A stretch of 64,000 nucleotides of DNA from the NCBI RefSeq assembly GCF_004359985.1, contig NZ_SMRO01000002.1, positions 1,561,135 through 1,625,134 of the forward strand. The letters are read 5' to 3'. The DNA comes from Paraburkholderia flava. GTDB taxonomy: Bacteria > Pseudomonadota > Gammaproteobacteria > Burkholderiales > Burkholderiaceae. Positions 42,949-51,534 of this stretch are shown piece after piece. The position numbers and the translations under genes were made by a program. The notes under the pieces are model-generated. The model searched no databases and was not told the DNA's origin. It saw only the letters and a program-made list of their open reading frames with translations. Each line of letters begins with the position of its first letter. Positions within the stretch are counted from its first letter, which is position 1.

Positions 42949-42975
42949 AAAAACGCCCGCCGGTGAGGGCGGGCG
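42949..42975 (-). terminator. Terminator after the Spy-like gene
   Basis: CGCCCGCC (42954-42961) and GGCGGGCG (42968-42975) form a perfect stem around GGTGAG; on the minus strand five T follow. It closes the Spy-like transcript, 95 bp past its stop. Confidence 0.8.
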
Positions 42976-43070
42976 CGGTAATGCTTCATGACGTGGCGTA
43001 AGACAGCTTAAGCCGGTGTAAGGCCAACCGATGCGGGTTCGCGTTGCCCGTTACGCCAATGTCAGAGTTT

Positions 43071-43589
43071 TTAAGGCTTGACGTTCGCGTCGCTGGCCGC
43101 ATCGGCAGCCGGCGCCTTCGCTGCCGGATGACGGCGATGCGGACGCTCGGCGCGATGCTGTTGGCCGGATTCGCGGAACGTCGTGTCGGCGAGCTTCTTC
43201 TGCTCAGGCGAGAAGCTGTTGTACAGCGGCTCGAATGCGTCGACCAGCTTCTTCGTGCCGTCGGCGTGTGCCGTGGCGATTTCCGAATACTGCTTCATGT
43301 CGTCGAGCGCGGAGACGTTCTTGCTGTCATGGCGCTGGCGATACAGTTCGCCCATCGTCTGGCCGTTGCCGCGCATGACGTCGGCGAACGTGTTCCACTG
43401 GCTCTCCTGCTGCGACGTGATCTTCAGCTGCGAGTGCAGGTAAGCGATGCGCTCTTCGACGCGCTGCTCATGCTGGACCTTGGCCGCCGGAGCGGAGGCC
43501 GACATTGCAGGCGCGGCAGGCGACGAAGCCTGGGCGAAGGCGCCGCTCATGGTGAGGGCGGTGGCGAGGATAGCGAGGGTTTTTTTCAT
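43071..43589 (-). CDS. Spy/CpxP-like periplasmic protein (LTXXQ type)
   Basis: 172 aa. Signal peptide MKKTLAILATALTMSGAFAQ, then an Ala/Pro/Ser-rich linker and an all-helical body with LKITSQQESQWNTF (LTxxQ-like motif) and LYNSFSPEQKKLADTTF (second motif). Spy/CpxP proteins are periplasmic chaperones or envelope-stress sensors. The tail is Arg/His/Ala-rich. AGGAG is 5-6 nt before ATG 43589. Divergent from a LysR gene. Confidence 0.82.
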   Translation of the reverse strand: MKKTLAILATALTMSGAFAQASSPAAPAMSASAPAAKVQHEQRVEERIAYLHSQLKITSQQESQWNTFADVMRGNGQTMGELYRQRHDSKNVSALDDMKQYSEIATAHADGTKKLVDAFEPLYNSFSPEQKKLADTTFRESGQQHRAERPHRRHPAAKAPAADAASDANVKP

Positions 43590-43734
43590 CGAGACTCCTG
43601 ATGGTCGTTCGTATCGGGAAGATACCAGCCCGCGGCTGGCCGCTTCGCCTTGGGGGATATTAGTATCACGATATACCAGGGTTGCGTCCGCGATGCGACA
43701 ACTGCTTACAAACGAAACGAACAGGAAATAGCGG

Positions 43735-44616
43735 GTGGACAAGTTCGCCAGCATGGAGGTCTTCGTGGCTGTCGTCGAGGCGGGCAGCCTGACGGCGGCC
43801 GCCGAACGCTTCGGCATTTCGTCGGCGATGGCCGGCAAGCATATCCGCGCGCTCGAAACACGGCTCGCGACGCGGCTGCTCACCCGCACCACGCGACGTC
43901 AGAGTCTGACCGAGATCGGCCGGCAGTATTACGAGCAGTGCCGGCGCATTCTTGCAGAGGTGAAAGAGGCGGAGTCGATCGCCGAAGCGATGGCATCGGC
44001 GCCGCGCGGACTGCTGAAAATCACCGTGCCGCTCACGTACGGCGTCGAGGTGTTTTCTCCGGCGATGACCGACTATCTGACCGCGTGGCCCGACGTCAGT
44101 CTCGAACTCGATCTGACGAACCGCATCACTGATCTCGTCGAGGAAGGTTTCGATGCGGCCGTGCGGATCGGCCGGTTGCCCGATTCGAGTTTTATCGCGC
44201 GGCCGTTGAAGCCGTACCGGATGCGCGCATGCGCGTCGCCTGGGTATCTCGCGCGCGCCGGTACGCCGCGCATGCCCGCCGATCTCGTGCATCACGAATG
44301 CCTCGGTTTCCTGCATTGGGGACGCGAGGGCATCTGGCGGCTCGAAGGCGATGCGCCCGGCGAGACTCCGCGCGCCGGCCGGTTTCGCGCGAACAACGGG
44401 CAGGCACTGAAGGTCGCGGCACTGCACGGCTTCGGTCTTGTGCTGCAGCCCGAAGCGTTGCTCGCGAAGGAGATCGAAAGCGGGCAACTCGTGTCGGTGC
44501 TCGAAGACTATCTGCCCGAAGGCTCGCCCGTGCATCTGATCTATCCGGGCGACCGGCGCGCGACGCCGAAGCTCACCACATTCATCGATTTCGTGATCGA
44601 GCGGCTGGGTGCCTGA
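43735..44616 (+). CDS. LysR-family regulator (CrgA/DmlR-type)
   Basis: 293 aa from a GTG at 43735, with AGGA 8 nt upstream; ATG 43753 is a possible alternative. HTH: MEVFVAVVEAGSLTAAAERF then GISSAMAGKHIRALETRLATRLL. The effector domain carries the block EGFDAAVRIGRLPDSSFIAR and CLGFLHWGREGIW, typical of the large DmlR/CrgA subgroup. Its target is unknown; the divergent Spy-like gene is the natural candidate. Confidence 0.9.
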   Translation: MDKFASMEVFVAVVEAGSLTAAAERFGISSAMAGKHIRALETRLATRLLTRTTRRQSLTEIGRQYYEQCRRILAEVKEAESIAEAMASAPRGLLKITVPLTYGVEVFSPAMTDYLTAWPDVSLELDLTNRITDLVEEGFDAAVRIGRLPDSSFIARPLKPYRMRACASPGYLARAGTPRMPADLVHHECLGFLHWGREGIWRLEGDAPGETPRAGRFRANNGQALKVAALHGFGLVLQPEALLAKEIESGQLVSVLEDYLPEGSPVHLIYPGDRRATPKLTTFIDFVIERLGA

Positions 44617-44728
44617 GGTGTCGTACTGAGGCGTGGCATTGCCCGACGGAAGACCTCGACTGCGAACGAAGGCATAATCCGCGTGCCGACGCCTCGTTCC
44701 TATTCGACTCACTTTTTCCTCGCCTTCG

Positions 44729-45193
44729 ATGAGACCTCCGCGACTCGACCAGCTCGACGATCTCGACCGCAGCCTCGTAGCTGCGCTGCAGGCCAATGCA
44801 CGCGAGAGCGTCGCGAATCTCGCGCGCCAGCTCGGCGTTGCACGTACTACGGTGATCGCGCGGATCGCGCGGCTCGAACGTACGAACGTGATCGCGGGCT
44901 ACAGCGTGCGGCTCGGCCAGGACGTGCTCGATGCGAGCATCTACGCGTACGTCGGCATCATCATCGCGCCGCGCTACGGCGCCGACGTGCAGAAGCGGCT
45001 CGCGAAAATGCCCGAGGTGCAGCTGCTGTGCGCGGTGAGCGGCGAGTTCGATTACGTCGCGTGGCTGCGTGCGGATTCGCCCGACCGGCTCAACGATCTG
45101 CTCGACCAGATCGGCGGACTCGAGGGCGTCGAGCGGACCACGACGTCGATCATTCTCGCGCGCAAGATCGACCGCGGGACGGTCACCGGCTAG
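44729..45193 (+). CDS. Lrp/AsnC-family regulator
   Basis: 154 aa. N-terminal HTH (LDQLDDLDRSLVAALQANAR then VANLARQLGVARTTVIARIA) and C-terminal RAM/AsnC ligand domain (YGADVQKRLAKMPEV, the GEFDYVAWLRA strand). Such proteins form octamers and sense amino acids. Followed 216 bp later by an amino-acid-dehydrogenase-like gene on the same strand, which it may control through the inverted repeat at 45243-45270. No obvious Shine-Dalgarno. Confidence 0.9.
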   Translation: MRPPRLDQLDDLDRSLVAALQANARESVANLARQLGVARTTVIARIARLERTNVIAGYSVRLGQDVLDASIYAYVGIIIAPRYGADVQKRLAKMPEVQLLCAVSGEFDYVAWLRADSPDRLNDLLDQIGGLEGVERTTTSIILARKIDRGTVTG

Positions 45194-45242
45194 GCGCGTC
45201 TTCGGGCGTATTTCCATCCCGCTTCACACCTATTTCGACTCA

Positions 45243-45270
45243 TCGACGATCCACTTCGTCATATCGTCGA
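45243..45270. promoter_or_regulatory. Inverted repeat ahead of the saccharopine-dehydrogenase-like gene
   Basis: TCGACGAT (45243-45250) and ATCGTCGA (45263-45270) are exact inverses 12 bp apart; a wider pair TTTCGAC / GTCGAAA overlaps them. It lies 140 bp before the ATG and is a candidate Lrp-type binding site. Confidence 0.4.
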
Positions 45271-45409
45271 AACTGCTGGTCATTACGCAGCATTTTGCGT
45301 CTAGGATCCGTTCGTCCTTCTCCCTAAACTGTTTGGCAGGCTTTCAGCTGGTCCGCACGAAAGGCCGGCCGGCTAGAGACAGCCGCTCACACAAAACAAG
45401 GAGAAGCGC

Positions 45410-46507
45410 ATGAAAGTAGCCATCGTTGGCGCAGGTCTGATCGGTCACACCATCGCTCACATGCTGCGCGAAACCGGCGACTACGAAGTCGTCGCATTCG
45501 ATCGCGATCAACAGGCGCTCGACAAGCTCGCCGCGCAGGGCATCCCCACCCGCCGTGTCGATTCCGGCGATGCAGCCGCGCTTCGTGCTGCGATTCAGGG
45601 CTTCGATGCGCTCGTCAATGCATTGCCGTACTACCTCGCGGTGAACGTTGCCACGGCGGCAAAAGGCGCGGGCGTCCATTACTTCGATCTGACCGAAGAC
45701 GTGCGCGCGACGAGCGCGATCCGCGAGATCGCAGAGAGCGCCGAACACGCATTCATGCCGCAGTGCGGACTCGCACCGGGCTTCATCGGACTCGCCGCGC
45801 ACGAACTCGCGAACCGTTTCACCGAAATCCGCGACGTGAAGATGCGCGTCGGCGCACTGCCCGAATTTCCGACCAACGCGTTGAAGTACAACCTGACGTG
45901 GAGCGTCGACGGCCTGATCAACGAATACTGTCAGCCCTGCGAAGCGATTCGCGACAGCCGCACGCAGTGGGTGCAGCCGCTCGAAGGCCTCGAGCATTTC
46001 TCGCTCGACGGCACCGAGTACGAAGCGTTCAACACGTCAGGTGGTCTCGGCACGCTGTGCGAAACACTCTCGGGTCGCGTCGAATCGCTCGACTACAAGT
46101 CGGTGCGTTATCCGGGTCACCGCGAGCTGATGAAGTTCCTGCTCGAAGACCTGCGCCTCGCGTCCGACCGCGACACGCTGAAGACGATCATGCGTCGTTC
46201 GGTGCCCGCGACCGAGCAGGACGTCGTGCTGATTTTCATCACGGTGACCGGCACGCGCAACGGTCAGCTGCTGCAGGAAGTGTTCACACGAAAGATCTTC
46301 GCGAAGACGGTCTGCGGCGTGCCGATGAGCGCGATCCAGATCACGACGGCCGGCGCGATGTGCGCGGTGCTGGATCTGTTCCGCGAGAAGAAGCTGCCGC
46401 AAAGCGGTTTCGTGCGTCAGGAGCAGGTGTCGCTGCGCGAGTTTCTTGCGAACCGCTTTGGGCAACTGTACGAAGGACAGTCGATCGACGCGATGGCGAC
46501 GGTCTGA
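45410..46507 (+). CDS. Saccharopine/lysine dehydrogenase-like oxidoreductase
   Basis: 365 aa. N-terminal NAD(P) Rossmann fold with GAGLIGHTIA at 7-16, Asp at the end of strand 2 (VVAFDRD) and the GVHYFDLTED block, then the saccharopine dehydrogenase C-terminal domain (CGLAPGFIGLAAHELANRF, the FNTSGGLGTLCETL segment). Family members act on lysine or related amino acids. AAGGAG is 7 nt before the ATG. The upstream Lrp-type regulator fits an amino-acid catabolic role. The exact substrate is not known. Confidence 0.85.
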   Translation: MKVAIVGAGLIGHTIAHMLRETGDYEVVAFDRDQQALDKLAAQGIPTRRVDSGDAAALRAAIQGFDALVNALPYYLAVNVATAAKGAGVHYFDLTEDVRATSAIREIAESAEHAFMPQCGLAPGFIGLAAHELANRFTEIRDVKMRVGALPEFPTNALKYNLTWSVDGLINEYCQPCEAIRDSRTQWVQPLEGLEHFSLDGTEYEAFNTSGGLGTLCETLSGRVESLDYKSVRYPGHRELMKFLLEDLRLASDRDTLKTIMRRSVPATEQDVVLIFITVTGTRNGQLLQEVFTRKIFAKTVCGVPMSAIQITTAGAMCAVLDLFREKKLPQSGFVRQEQVSLREFLANRFGQLYEGQSIDAMATV

Positions 46508-46536
46508 CCTGATAGCTGCATCGTCGATGCTTGATG

Positions 46537-46565
46537 AAAAAGCCCCGCTTTTGCGGGGCTTTTTC
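46537..46565. terminator. Bidirectional intrinsic terminator
   Basis: AGCCCCGC (46541-46548) and GCGGGGCT (46553-46560) pair perfectly around TTTT, flanked by AAAA on the left and TTTTC on the right, so it works for the dehydrogenase gene and the convergent kinase gene. Confidence 0.88.
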
Positions 46566-46581
46566 TTTGCAGCGGGGTTTG

Positions 46582-47202
46582 TTAAACCGGTAGCGGCGGC
46601 AGCATCGTGCCCGTAGTGGGCGGCATGTCGACCAGCTGCGCGAGCAGCGCATCGTAATCGGCGGCGCCGGGCGACGTGCTGTCGAACATCAGCAGATCGT
46701 CGAGGACGTCGCCTGCAGGTTCGAAACGGCGGGCGCGGTACGTGTCCCAGTTCGCGAGCTTGTACGCATCGTCGGGATGATTGCGCTCGGCGATCCGCTG
46801 ATGCGCGAGCGCTTCCGCTACATGCACCCACACGACGCGGATCGTCACGTCGCCCGGCACACCGAGCCATGCACGATCGACGAGCTTGCGCTCGCGCACC
46901 TCACGCGACAGCGGCGCAACGACCACGACGCTGACGCCAAGCGCGAGATTCTCGCGAGCGGTGTCGATCAGTCCACGGTATTCGGGGTCGCGCAGATGCT
47001 GCAGATAAAGCGGGCTGTCGCGGTCGTGCGGATTGCCGGTCAACGCGCCGATCGCAGCAGCACCGGTCGGCCCGTACAGCGTGTCCTTGTCGAGCAGACA
47101 GAACGGCGCGCCGGTTGCACGCATCAGCGGACCGACCAGCCGCTTCGCGACGGTCGTCTTGCCGGTGCCCGCGTGACCGCAGAAGAAAATCAGATGCGTC
47201 AC
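46582..47202 (-). CDS. P-loop kinase-like ATPase coupled to cydX
   Basis: 206 aa. Walker A is GHAGTGKTTVAKRL at residues 9-22; LLDKDTLYGP and the later VVVVAPLSREVRER are in the places expected for small-molecule kinases of the Zeta-toxin/adenylylsulfate-kinase style AAA_33 group. No membrane segment. The start is a GTG at 47202 whose TGA-overlapping GTGA joins it to the cydX stop; it has no Shine-Dalgarno of its own, so translation depends on cydX. Substrate unknown. Confidence 0.72.
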   Translation of the reverse strand: MTHLIFFCGHAGTGKTTVAKRLVGPLMRATGAPFCLLDKDTLYGPTGAAAIGALTGNPHDRDSPLYLQHLRDPEYRGLIDTARENLALGVSVVVVAPLSREVRERKLVDRAWLGVPGDVTIRVVWVHVAEALAHQRIAERNHPDDAYKLANWDTYRARRFEPAGDVLDDLLMFDSTSPGAADYDALLAQLVDMPPTTGTMLPPLPV

Positions 47203-47369
47203 GTGCCGGGGTTGCTGCTCTTGGCGGCTGCAGGCGAGGCAGGCGAGGCAGCCGTTTCATCCGGCAGATGCCCACGGACGAACTTGCCGTTCGCTTCGAG
47301 CCACATCACGTTGATGATGCCGAAGCCGAGTGCCACGCCGATGCCGAGAATCCAGGTGAAATACCACAT
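47199..47369 (-). CDS. cydX: CydX-like cytochrome bd oxidase small subunit (orphan)
   Basis: 56 aa, one membrane helix. It begins MWYFTWILGIGVALGFGI and has Glu25 in WLE, matching CydX, where MWYFxWILG and that Glu are conserved and the peptide stabilises the haem centres of CydAB. E. coli CydX has 37 aa; here a Pro/Ala/Ser-rich tail adds about 20. GGAG is 8 nt before the ATG. CydX normally follows cydAB, but no cydA or cydB is within this window; instead it is followed by a coupled P-loop kinase. Confidence 0.85.
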   Translation of the reverse strand: MWYFTWILGIGVALGFGIINVMWLEANGKFVRGHLPDETAASPASPAAAKSSNPGT

Positions 47370-47599
47370 CGCAGCGTCTCCATGACTGGGGTGTCCCGCG
47401 CGACGACGCGGGTCTGCGTGACAGGTGGCATTGCCGCGCAGCCCGTCATCGACGATCATGAACAAGAAGTGCCCAGCATGCAAGAGCGCATCGGCTGCGC
47501 GGGTATGATGGACGTGCGGCACCGCGTCGCGGCCTGAGTCGCAGTGACGGCCCGCGAGCGGTGCGCTCAAAAGAACAGAACCGGACGAAGGAGACCTCC

Positions 47600-48064
47600 A
47601 TGCGTGCGCGCTCCGTTGCAAATGCGGTAGCCGGGCGGTGTTCAGGTGCAACCGCCGCGCTCGTCGCGATGTTCGTTTCGACCGTGCTGCTCGCGGCCTG
47701 CGCGCCGACGCCCGCCGACCCCGTGCCGTTCAAGCCCGTCCCCGCCGATCGCATTTTCAAGCCCGATATCGTGCAGCCCGGCGAAGGCCTCGTCGCGGTC
47801 GACCTGCGCCGCGAGCGTTCGGCCGACGTGATCGTCCGGTTCCGCGACGCGCTCGTGTACGTCGACGGCGTGCACGTCGCGGACATGATGAACGGCGAGC
47901 GCCTCGCGGTTTATCTGAGCCCAGGACCGCACCGGATCGGCGTGTCGACGCAGTTCGATCCGCTCGTCGAATTCTCGTTTCCGGTCGATTCGCGCTATAC
48001 GAATCACGCGATCGTCGTGTTCAACAGCGACCATCGCGTCACGTTGAGACGCGTGCCGAAGTAG
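47600..48064 (+). CDS. Putative lipoprotein
   Basis: 154 aa. The N-terminus has a hydrophobic segment ending in the lipobox LAAC near residue 34, so it should be lipid-anchored. The mature part begins APTPADPVPF and contains beta-rich blocks (DVIVRFRDALVYVDGVHVAD, then YLSPGPHRIGVS), like small PEGA-type surface domains. GAAGGAG is 6 nt before ATG 47600. Function unknown. Transcribed alone, ahead of corA. Confidence 0.72.
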   Translation: MRARSVANAVAGRCSGATAALVAMFVSTVLLAACAPTPADPVPFKPVPADRIFKPDIVQPGEGLVAVDLRRERSADVIVRFRDALVYVDGVHVADMMNGERLAVYLSPGPHRIGVSTQFDPLVEFSFPVDSRYTNHAIVVFNSDHRVTLRRVPK

Positions 48065-48206
48065 ACGTCGGCGGCGCTCTGGGCGAGATCTGCTGATCCG
48101 TCCGACATATTCCCGGCACGAACATCCGCTAACATGGCGCCCACGCCGCGCCTGCAACGCGCGGCCCAGGTCCGCGCAGGCGGCGTCCGTTTTGAAGGTA
48201 ATCCCC

Positions 48207-49184
48207 ATGCTGATCAATTGCGCCGCCTATCAGGACGGCAGAAAGCTGGCCGACATCGAGATCGACGACATCAGCGTCTACGTCGCGAAGCCCGAGTGCT
48301 TCGTCTGGGTCGCGCTGAAGGACCCGGGCCCCGGCGAGCTCGAAGTGATGAAGCACGAATTCGGTCTCCACGAACTCGCGGTTGAAGATGTCCGCAACGG
48401 CCATCAGCGTCCGAAGATCGAGGAGTACGGCGAATCGCTGTTCGCGGTGATGCATACGATCGAGATGGACGACGAGGGCGAACTGACGATCGGCGAGATC
48501 GATGTGTTCGTCGGCAAGAACTATGTGCTGTCGGTGCGCAACCGGACCCAGCACGGATTCCAGCAGGTGCGTGCGCGCTGCGAGCGCGAGCCGCAACTGC
48601 TGAAGGAAGGCTCCGCGTTCGTGCTGTACGCACTGATGGACAGCCTCGTCGATCGCTATTTCCCGATTCTCGAAGCGCTCGGCACGGAGATCGAAGAGAT
48701 CGAGGACCGCATCTTCGAGAAGCACAACCTGGGTTCGGCACGCGCGATCATCGAGGATCTGTACTCGTTAAAGCGTCGTCTCGTGATCTTCCAGCATCAC
48801 ATCACGCCGATGCTCGAATCGATCGGCAAGCTGACGGGCGGCCGTATTCCGCAGATCTGCGTCGGCATGCAGGCGTATTTCCGCGACGTGTACGACCATC
48901 TGCTGCGGATCGTGAAGACGATCGAAGGGCGCCGCGAAATGATCGTCACCGCGATCCAGGTGAACCTCGGCATGATCTCGCTCGCCGAGAGCGAGGTGAC
49001 CAAGCGGCTCGGTTCGTTCGCCGCGCTGTTCGCGGTGCCGACAATGATCGCGGGCATCTACGGGATGAACTTCCAGAGCATCCCCGAGCTGCACTACAAG
49101 TACGGTTACCCGATCTGTATCGCGTCGATGCTGGTGGTCGATCTGTTCCTGTGGTGGCGCTTCCGGCGCGCGGGCTGGTTGTAG
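48207..49184 (+). CDS. corA: CorA-type magnesium transporter
   Basis: 325 aa. The N-terminal about 260 residues form the cytoplasmic funnel; the C-terminus has two membrane helices with the signature YGMNF at the pore mouth (GIYGMNFQSIPE). Imports Mg(II), sometimes Co(II) or Ni(II). AAGGT is about 8 nt before ATG 48207; a TTG at 48192 is the limit of the frame. Stands alone; the stop is 4 bp from the convergent LysE gene. Confidence 0.93.
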   Translation: MLINCAAYQDGRKLADIEIDDISVYVAKPECFVWVALKDPGPGELEVMKHEFGLHELAVEDVRNGHQRPKIEEYGESLFAVMHTIEMDDEGELTIGEIDVFVGKNYVLSVRNRTQHGFQQVRARCEREPQLLKEGSAFVLYALMDSLVDRYFPILEALGTEIEEIEDRIFEKHNLGSARAIIEDLYSLKRRLVIFQHHITPMLESIGKLTGGRIPQICVGMQAYFRDVYDHLLRIVKTIEGRREMIVTAIQVNLGMISLAESEVTKRLGSFAALFAVPTMIAGIYGMNFQSIPELHYKYGYPICIASMLVVDLFLWWRFRRAGWL

Positions 49185-49188
49185 CGGG

Positions 49189-49827
49189 CTAGCGCTTCGT
49201 CAGCGCAAGCCGCACACCGAGGCCGATAAAGCCCGCGCCGATCACCCGGTCGATCCAGCGCCGCACGACCGGCTGCCCGCGCACCGCTCGTGCGGCCGTC
49301 GCCGCGACCCACGCGACGACGCAGTCGTTCGCGAGTCCGAGCAGCACGAACACCGCGCCGAGCACGAGAAACGCGAGCGTCTTGTGCGGGCTATCGGCGG
49401 CGACGAACTGCGGGAAAAATGCGACGTAGAACAGCAGCACTTTCGGATTCGACGCGTTCGTCACGAAGCCGCGAAACAGCAGTGCGCCGCGTGACAGAGG
49501 CGGTACGGCCGGCGCCTCGCCAGCCGTTATCGCTGCCTGTGCAGCCGGCCACACCATTCGCAGACCGAGCCACGTCAGATACGCGGCGCCGATCCACTTG
49601 ACCGCATTGAACGCGCCCGGCGATGCCGCGAGCAGCGCGGTCAATCCAACCGCGCACGCGATCGTATGCGCACATCCCCCGAACGACACACCGAGCGCCG
49701 ACAGCAGACCCGCGCGGCGCCCATGCGCGATGCTCTGACCGGCGACATAGGCAAGGTCGGGACCTGGCGTCAGGTTGAGCACCGTGACGGCGAGCAGAAA
49801 GAGCGGGAACTGGACGATACCGAGCAT
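49189..49827 (-). CDS. LysE-family amino-acid exporter
   Basis: 212 aa, five to six membrane helices, RhtB/LysE family. The N-terminal motif LNLTPGPDLAYVAGQSIAHG and the SNPKVLLFYVAFFPQF block are diagnostic. Exports amino acids or homoserine lactone-like molecules. ATG 49827 was chosen; the frame to 49929 adds Arg-rich residues before the first helix. No regulator adjoins it. Confidence 0.9.
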   Translation of the reverse strand: MLGIVQFPLFLLAVTVLNLTPGPDLAYVAGQSIAHGRRAGLLSALGVSFGGCAHTIACAVGLTALLAASPGAFNAVKWIGAAYLTWLGLRMVWPAAQAAITAGEAPAVPPLSRGALLFRGFVTNASNPKVLLFYVAFFPQFVAADSPHKTLAFLVLGAVFVLLGLANDCVVAWVAATAARAVRGQPVVRRWIDRVIGAGFIGLGVRLALTKR

Positions 49828-50318
49828 GGCGGGAATCCGGATGCGAGCGTGAAGGAAGGGCGTTGACTCATGATACGCAATCCGCCTTCTTTCGTTCGTG
49901 CCCGGTTCATGCGCGCAACGGTTCGCCACCTATTGCGACAAGCAACAGAAAGGGCGAGCATAAGCGGCCCACGCGCGACCGTCCGTTTTGCGCACGGGTG
50001 CGGGTCGCCCGGCATGCAATAGCGCCGGGCAAATAGCGAGCAACAACGCGAGCAACAACGAAGCAACCCGACCCGCGTTTCGACCTTGCCCCACGTCTCT
50101 CGAAAAGCCTTGTCCGCGTATCGCTGGAATGCACGGCGCATGCGGCTCGCACCGGGTGCCCGTTGCCGGCGGCTCCATTGCGTCGGTGCGGCGCAGCACT
50201 GCGAGGCGTTGACAGGCATCACGAGATACGCTGAGAATAGGCGCTCGCAAACGTTTGCGCGTACGTAACGTCCACGAAAAATAGGGTTCTCCCTGAGCCC
50301 AACAACTGGAGATATCGC
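49828..50318. other. Intergenic region lysE / rbsB
   Basis: 491 bp without a supportable gene. The right end holds the ribose operator (50246-50259) and the rbsB ribosome site (GGAG before ATG 50319). The rest has GC-rich repeats such as GCGAGCAACAACG twice in tandem near 50035-50060, and no clear start site. Promoters for both flanking genes must lie here. Confidence 0.4.
50246..50259. promoter_or_regulatory. RbsR operator
   Basis: CGCAAACGTTTGCG is a perfect 14-bp palindrome with a central AACGTT, the LacI-family pattern; E. coli RbsR binds a related AACGTT-centred site. It lies 60 bp before rbsB, and rbsR is in the same operon. Confidence 0.8.
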
Positions 50319-51278
50319 ATGAACCACCGCCTTCGCCGCCGCGTGCTCGCGGCTGCTGTCGCGCTGACCGCTACCGTTTCCCTGCCGTTCGCCACGCCTG
50401 CTCACGCCCAGACCCCGAAGAAGCCGAAGATCGCGCTGGTGATGAAATCCCTCGCCAACGAATTCTTCCTGACGATGGAAAACGGCGCGAAGGATTACCA
50501 GAAGCACAACCCGAACAACTTCGACCTGATCACGAACGGCATCAAGGACGAGACCGACACGGCCAACCAGATCCGCATCGTCGAGCAGATGATCGTCTCG
50601 AAGGTCGACGCGATCGTGATCGCGCCCGCCGATTCGAAGGCGCTGGTGCCGGTCATCAAGAAGGCGGTCGATGCGGGGATCATCGTCGTGAACATCGACA
50701 ACCGGCTCGACCCGGACGTGCTGAAGTCGAAGGATCTGAACGTGCCGTTCGTCGGCCCGGATAACCGCAAGGGCGCGCAGAAGGTCGGCGATTACCTCGC
50801 GCAGAAGCTGAAGGCAGGCGACCAGGTCGGCATCATCGAAGGCGTGTCGACCACGACGAACGCGCAGCAGCGTACGGCCGGCTTCAAGGACGCGATGCAG
50901 AAGGTCGGCGCGAACGTCGTGTCGGTGCAGTCGGGCGAATGGGAAATCGACAAGGGCAATGCGGTTGCATCCGCGATGCTCAACGAGTACCCGAACCTGA
51001 AGGCGCTCCTCGCCGGTAATGACAACATGGCGATCGGCGCGGTGTCCGCCGTGCGCGCGGCCGGCAAGCAGGGCAAGGTGTACGTGGTCGGCTACGACAA
51101 CATCGGCGCGATCAAGCCGATGCTGAAGGACGGCCGCGTGCTCGCCACCGCCGATCAATACGCAGCCAAGCAGGCTGTGTTCGGCATCGACACTGCGCTG
51201 AAGGCGATCTCCGAGCACAAGAAGCAGAGCGAGCTGTCGGGCGTCGTCGAAACGCCGTGCGACCTCATCACGAAGTAA
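50319..51278 (+). CDS. rbsB: Ribose ABC transporter, periplasmic binding protein
   Basis: 319 aa. Signal peptide of about 30 residues ending in AHAQ, then the sugar-binding fold of the D-ribose type: KIALVMKSLANEFFLTMENG, the VDAIVIAPADSKALVPVI block and LLAGNDNMAIGAVSAV. Binds ribose, or a similar pentose or polyol, and delivers it to RbsAC. The C-terminus ends CDLITK as in many RbsB homologues. First gene of the operon; a hairpin follows. Confidence 0.9.
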   Translation: MNHRLRRRVLAAAVALTATVSLPFATPAHAQTPKKPKIALVMKSLANEFFLTMENGAKDYQKHNPNNFDLITNGIKDETDTANQIRIVEQMIVSKVDAIVIAPADSKALVPVIKKAVDAGIIVVNIDNRLDPDVLKSKDLNVPFVGPDNRKGAQKVGDYLAQKLKAGDQVGIIEGVSTTTNAQQRTAGFKDAMQKVGANVVSVQSGEWEIDKGNAVASAMLNEYPNLKALLAGNDNMAIGAVSAVRAAGKQGKVYVVGYDNIGAIKPMLKDGRVLATADQYAAKQAVFGIDTALKAISEHKKQSELSGVVETPCDLITK

Positions 51279-51300
51279 CGAGGCAACCAGACGTGACACT

Positions 51301-51322
51301 GCGCGGGCTTCGCGGCCCGCGC
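51301..51322 (+). other. Intercistronic hairpin rbsB-rbsA
   Basis: GCGCGGGC (51301-51308) and GCCCGCGC (51315-51322) form a perfect 8-bp stem around TTCGCG, 22 bp after the rbsB stop, with no T run. It may protect the rbsB 3' end and raise binding-protein levels over RbsAC, like the hairpin after potF. Confidence 0.6.
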
Positions 51323-51534
51323 ATCGTGTCCATTCAGCAGCCGCTCAAGAAAACCGCTGCGTAGCCGATATCCCAGAGGTAAGCGTCATGACGATGCGCA
51401 CGCGTAGCGGGGATCCGCAGCGTCGCGACGCGCGAAGCTGCCTCTCGATACTCGGCACGTCACCCGGCCTGGCTGGTCGTTACCGGCCAACCCCCGGCGA
51501 TACCGTGCGCGGCGGCTTTGGAACCAGGATTGCA

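Noticed and set aside
49770..51299. 509-codon antisense frame over rbsB and upstream DNA
   Set aside because: Composition of a shadow; the rbsB gene, its operator and ribosome site explain the region.
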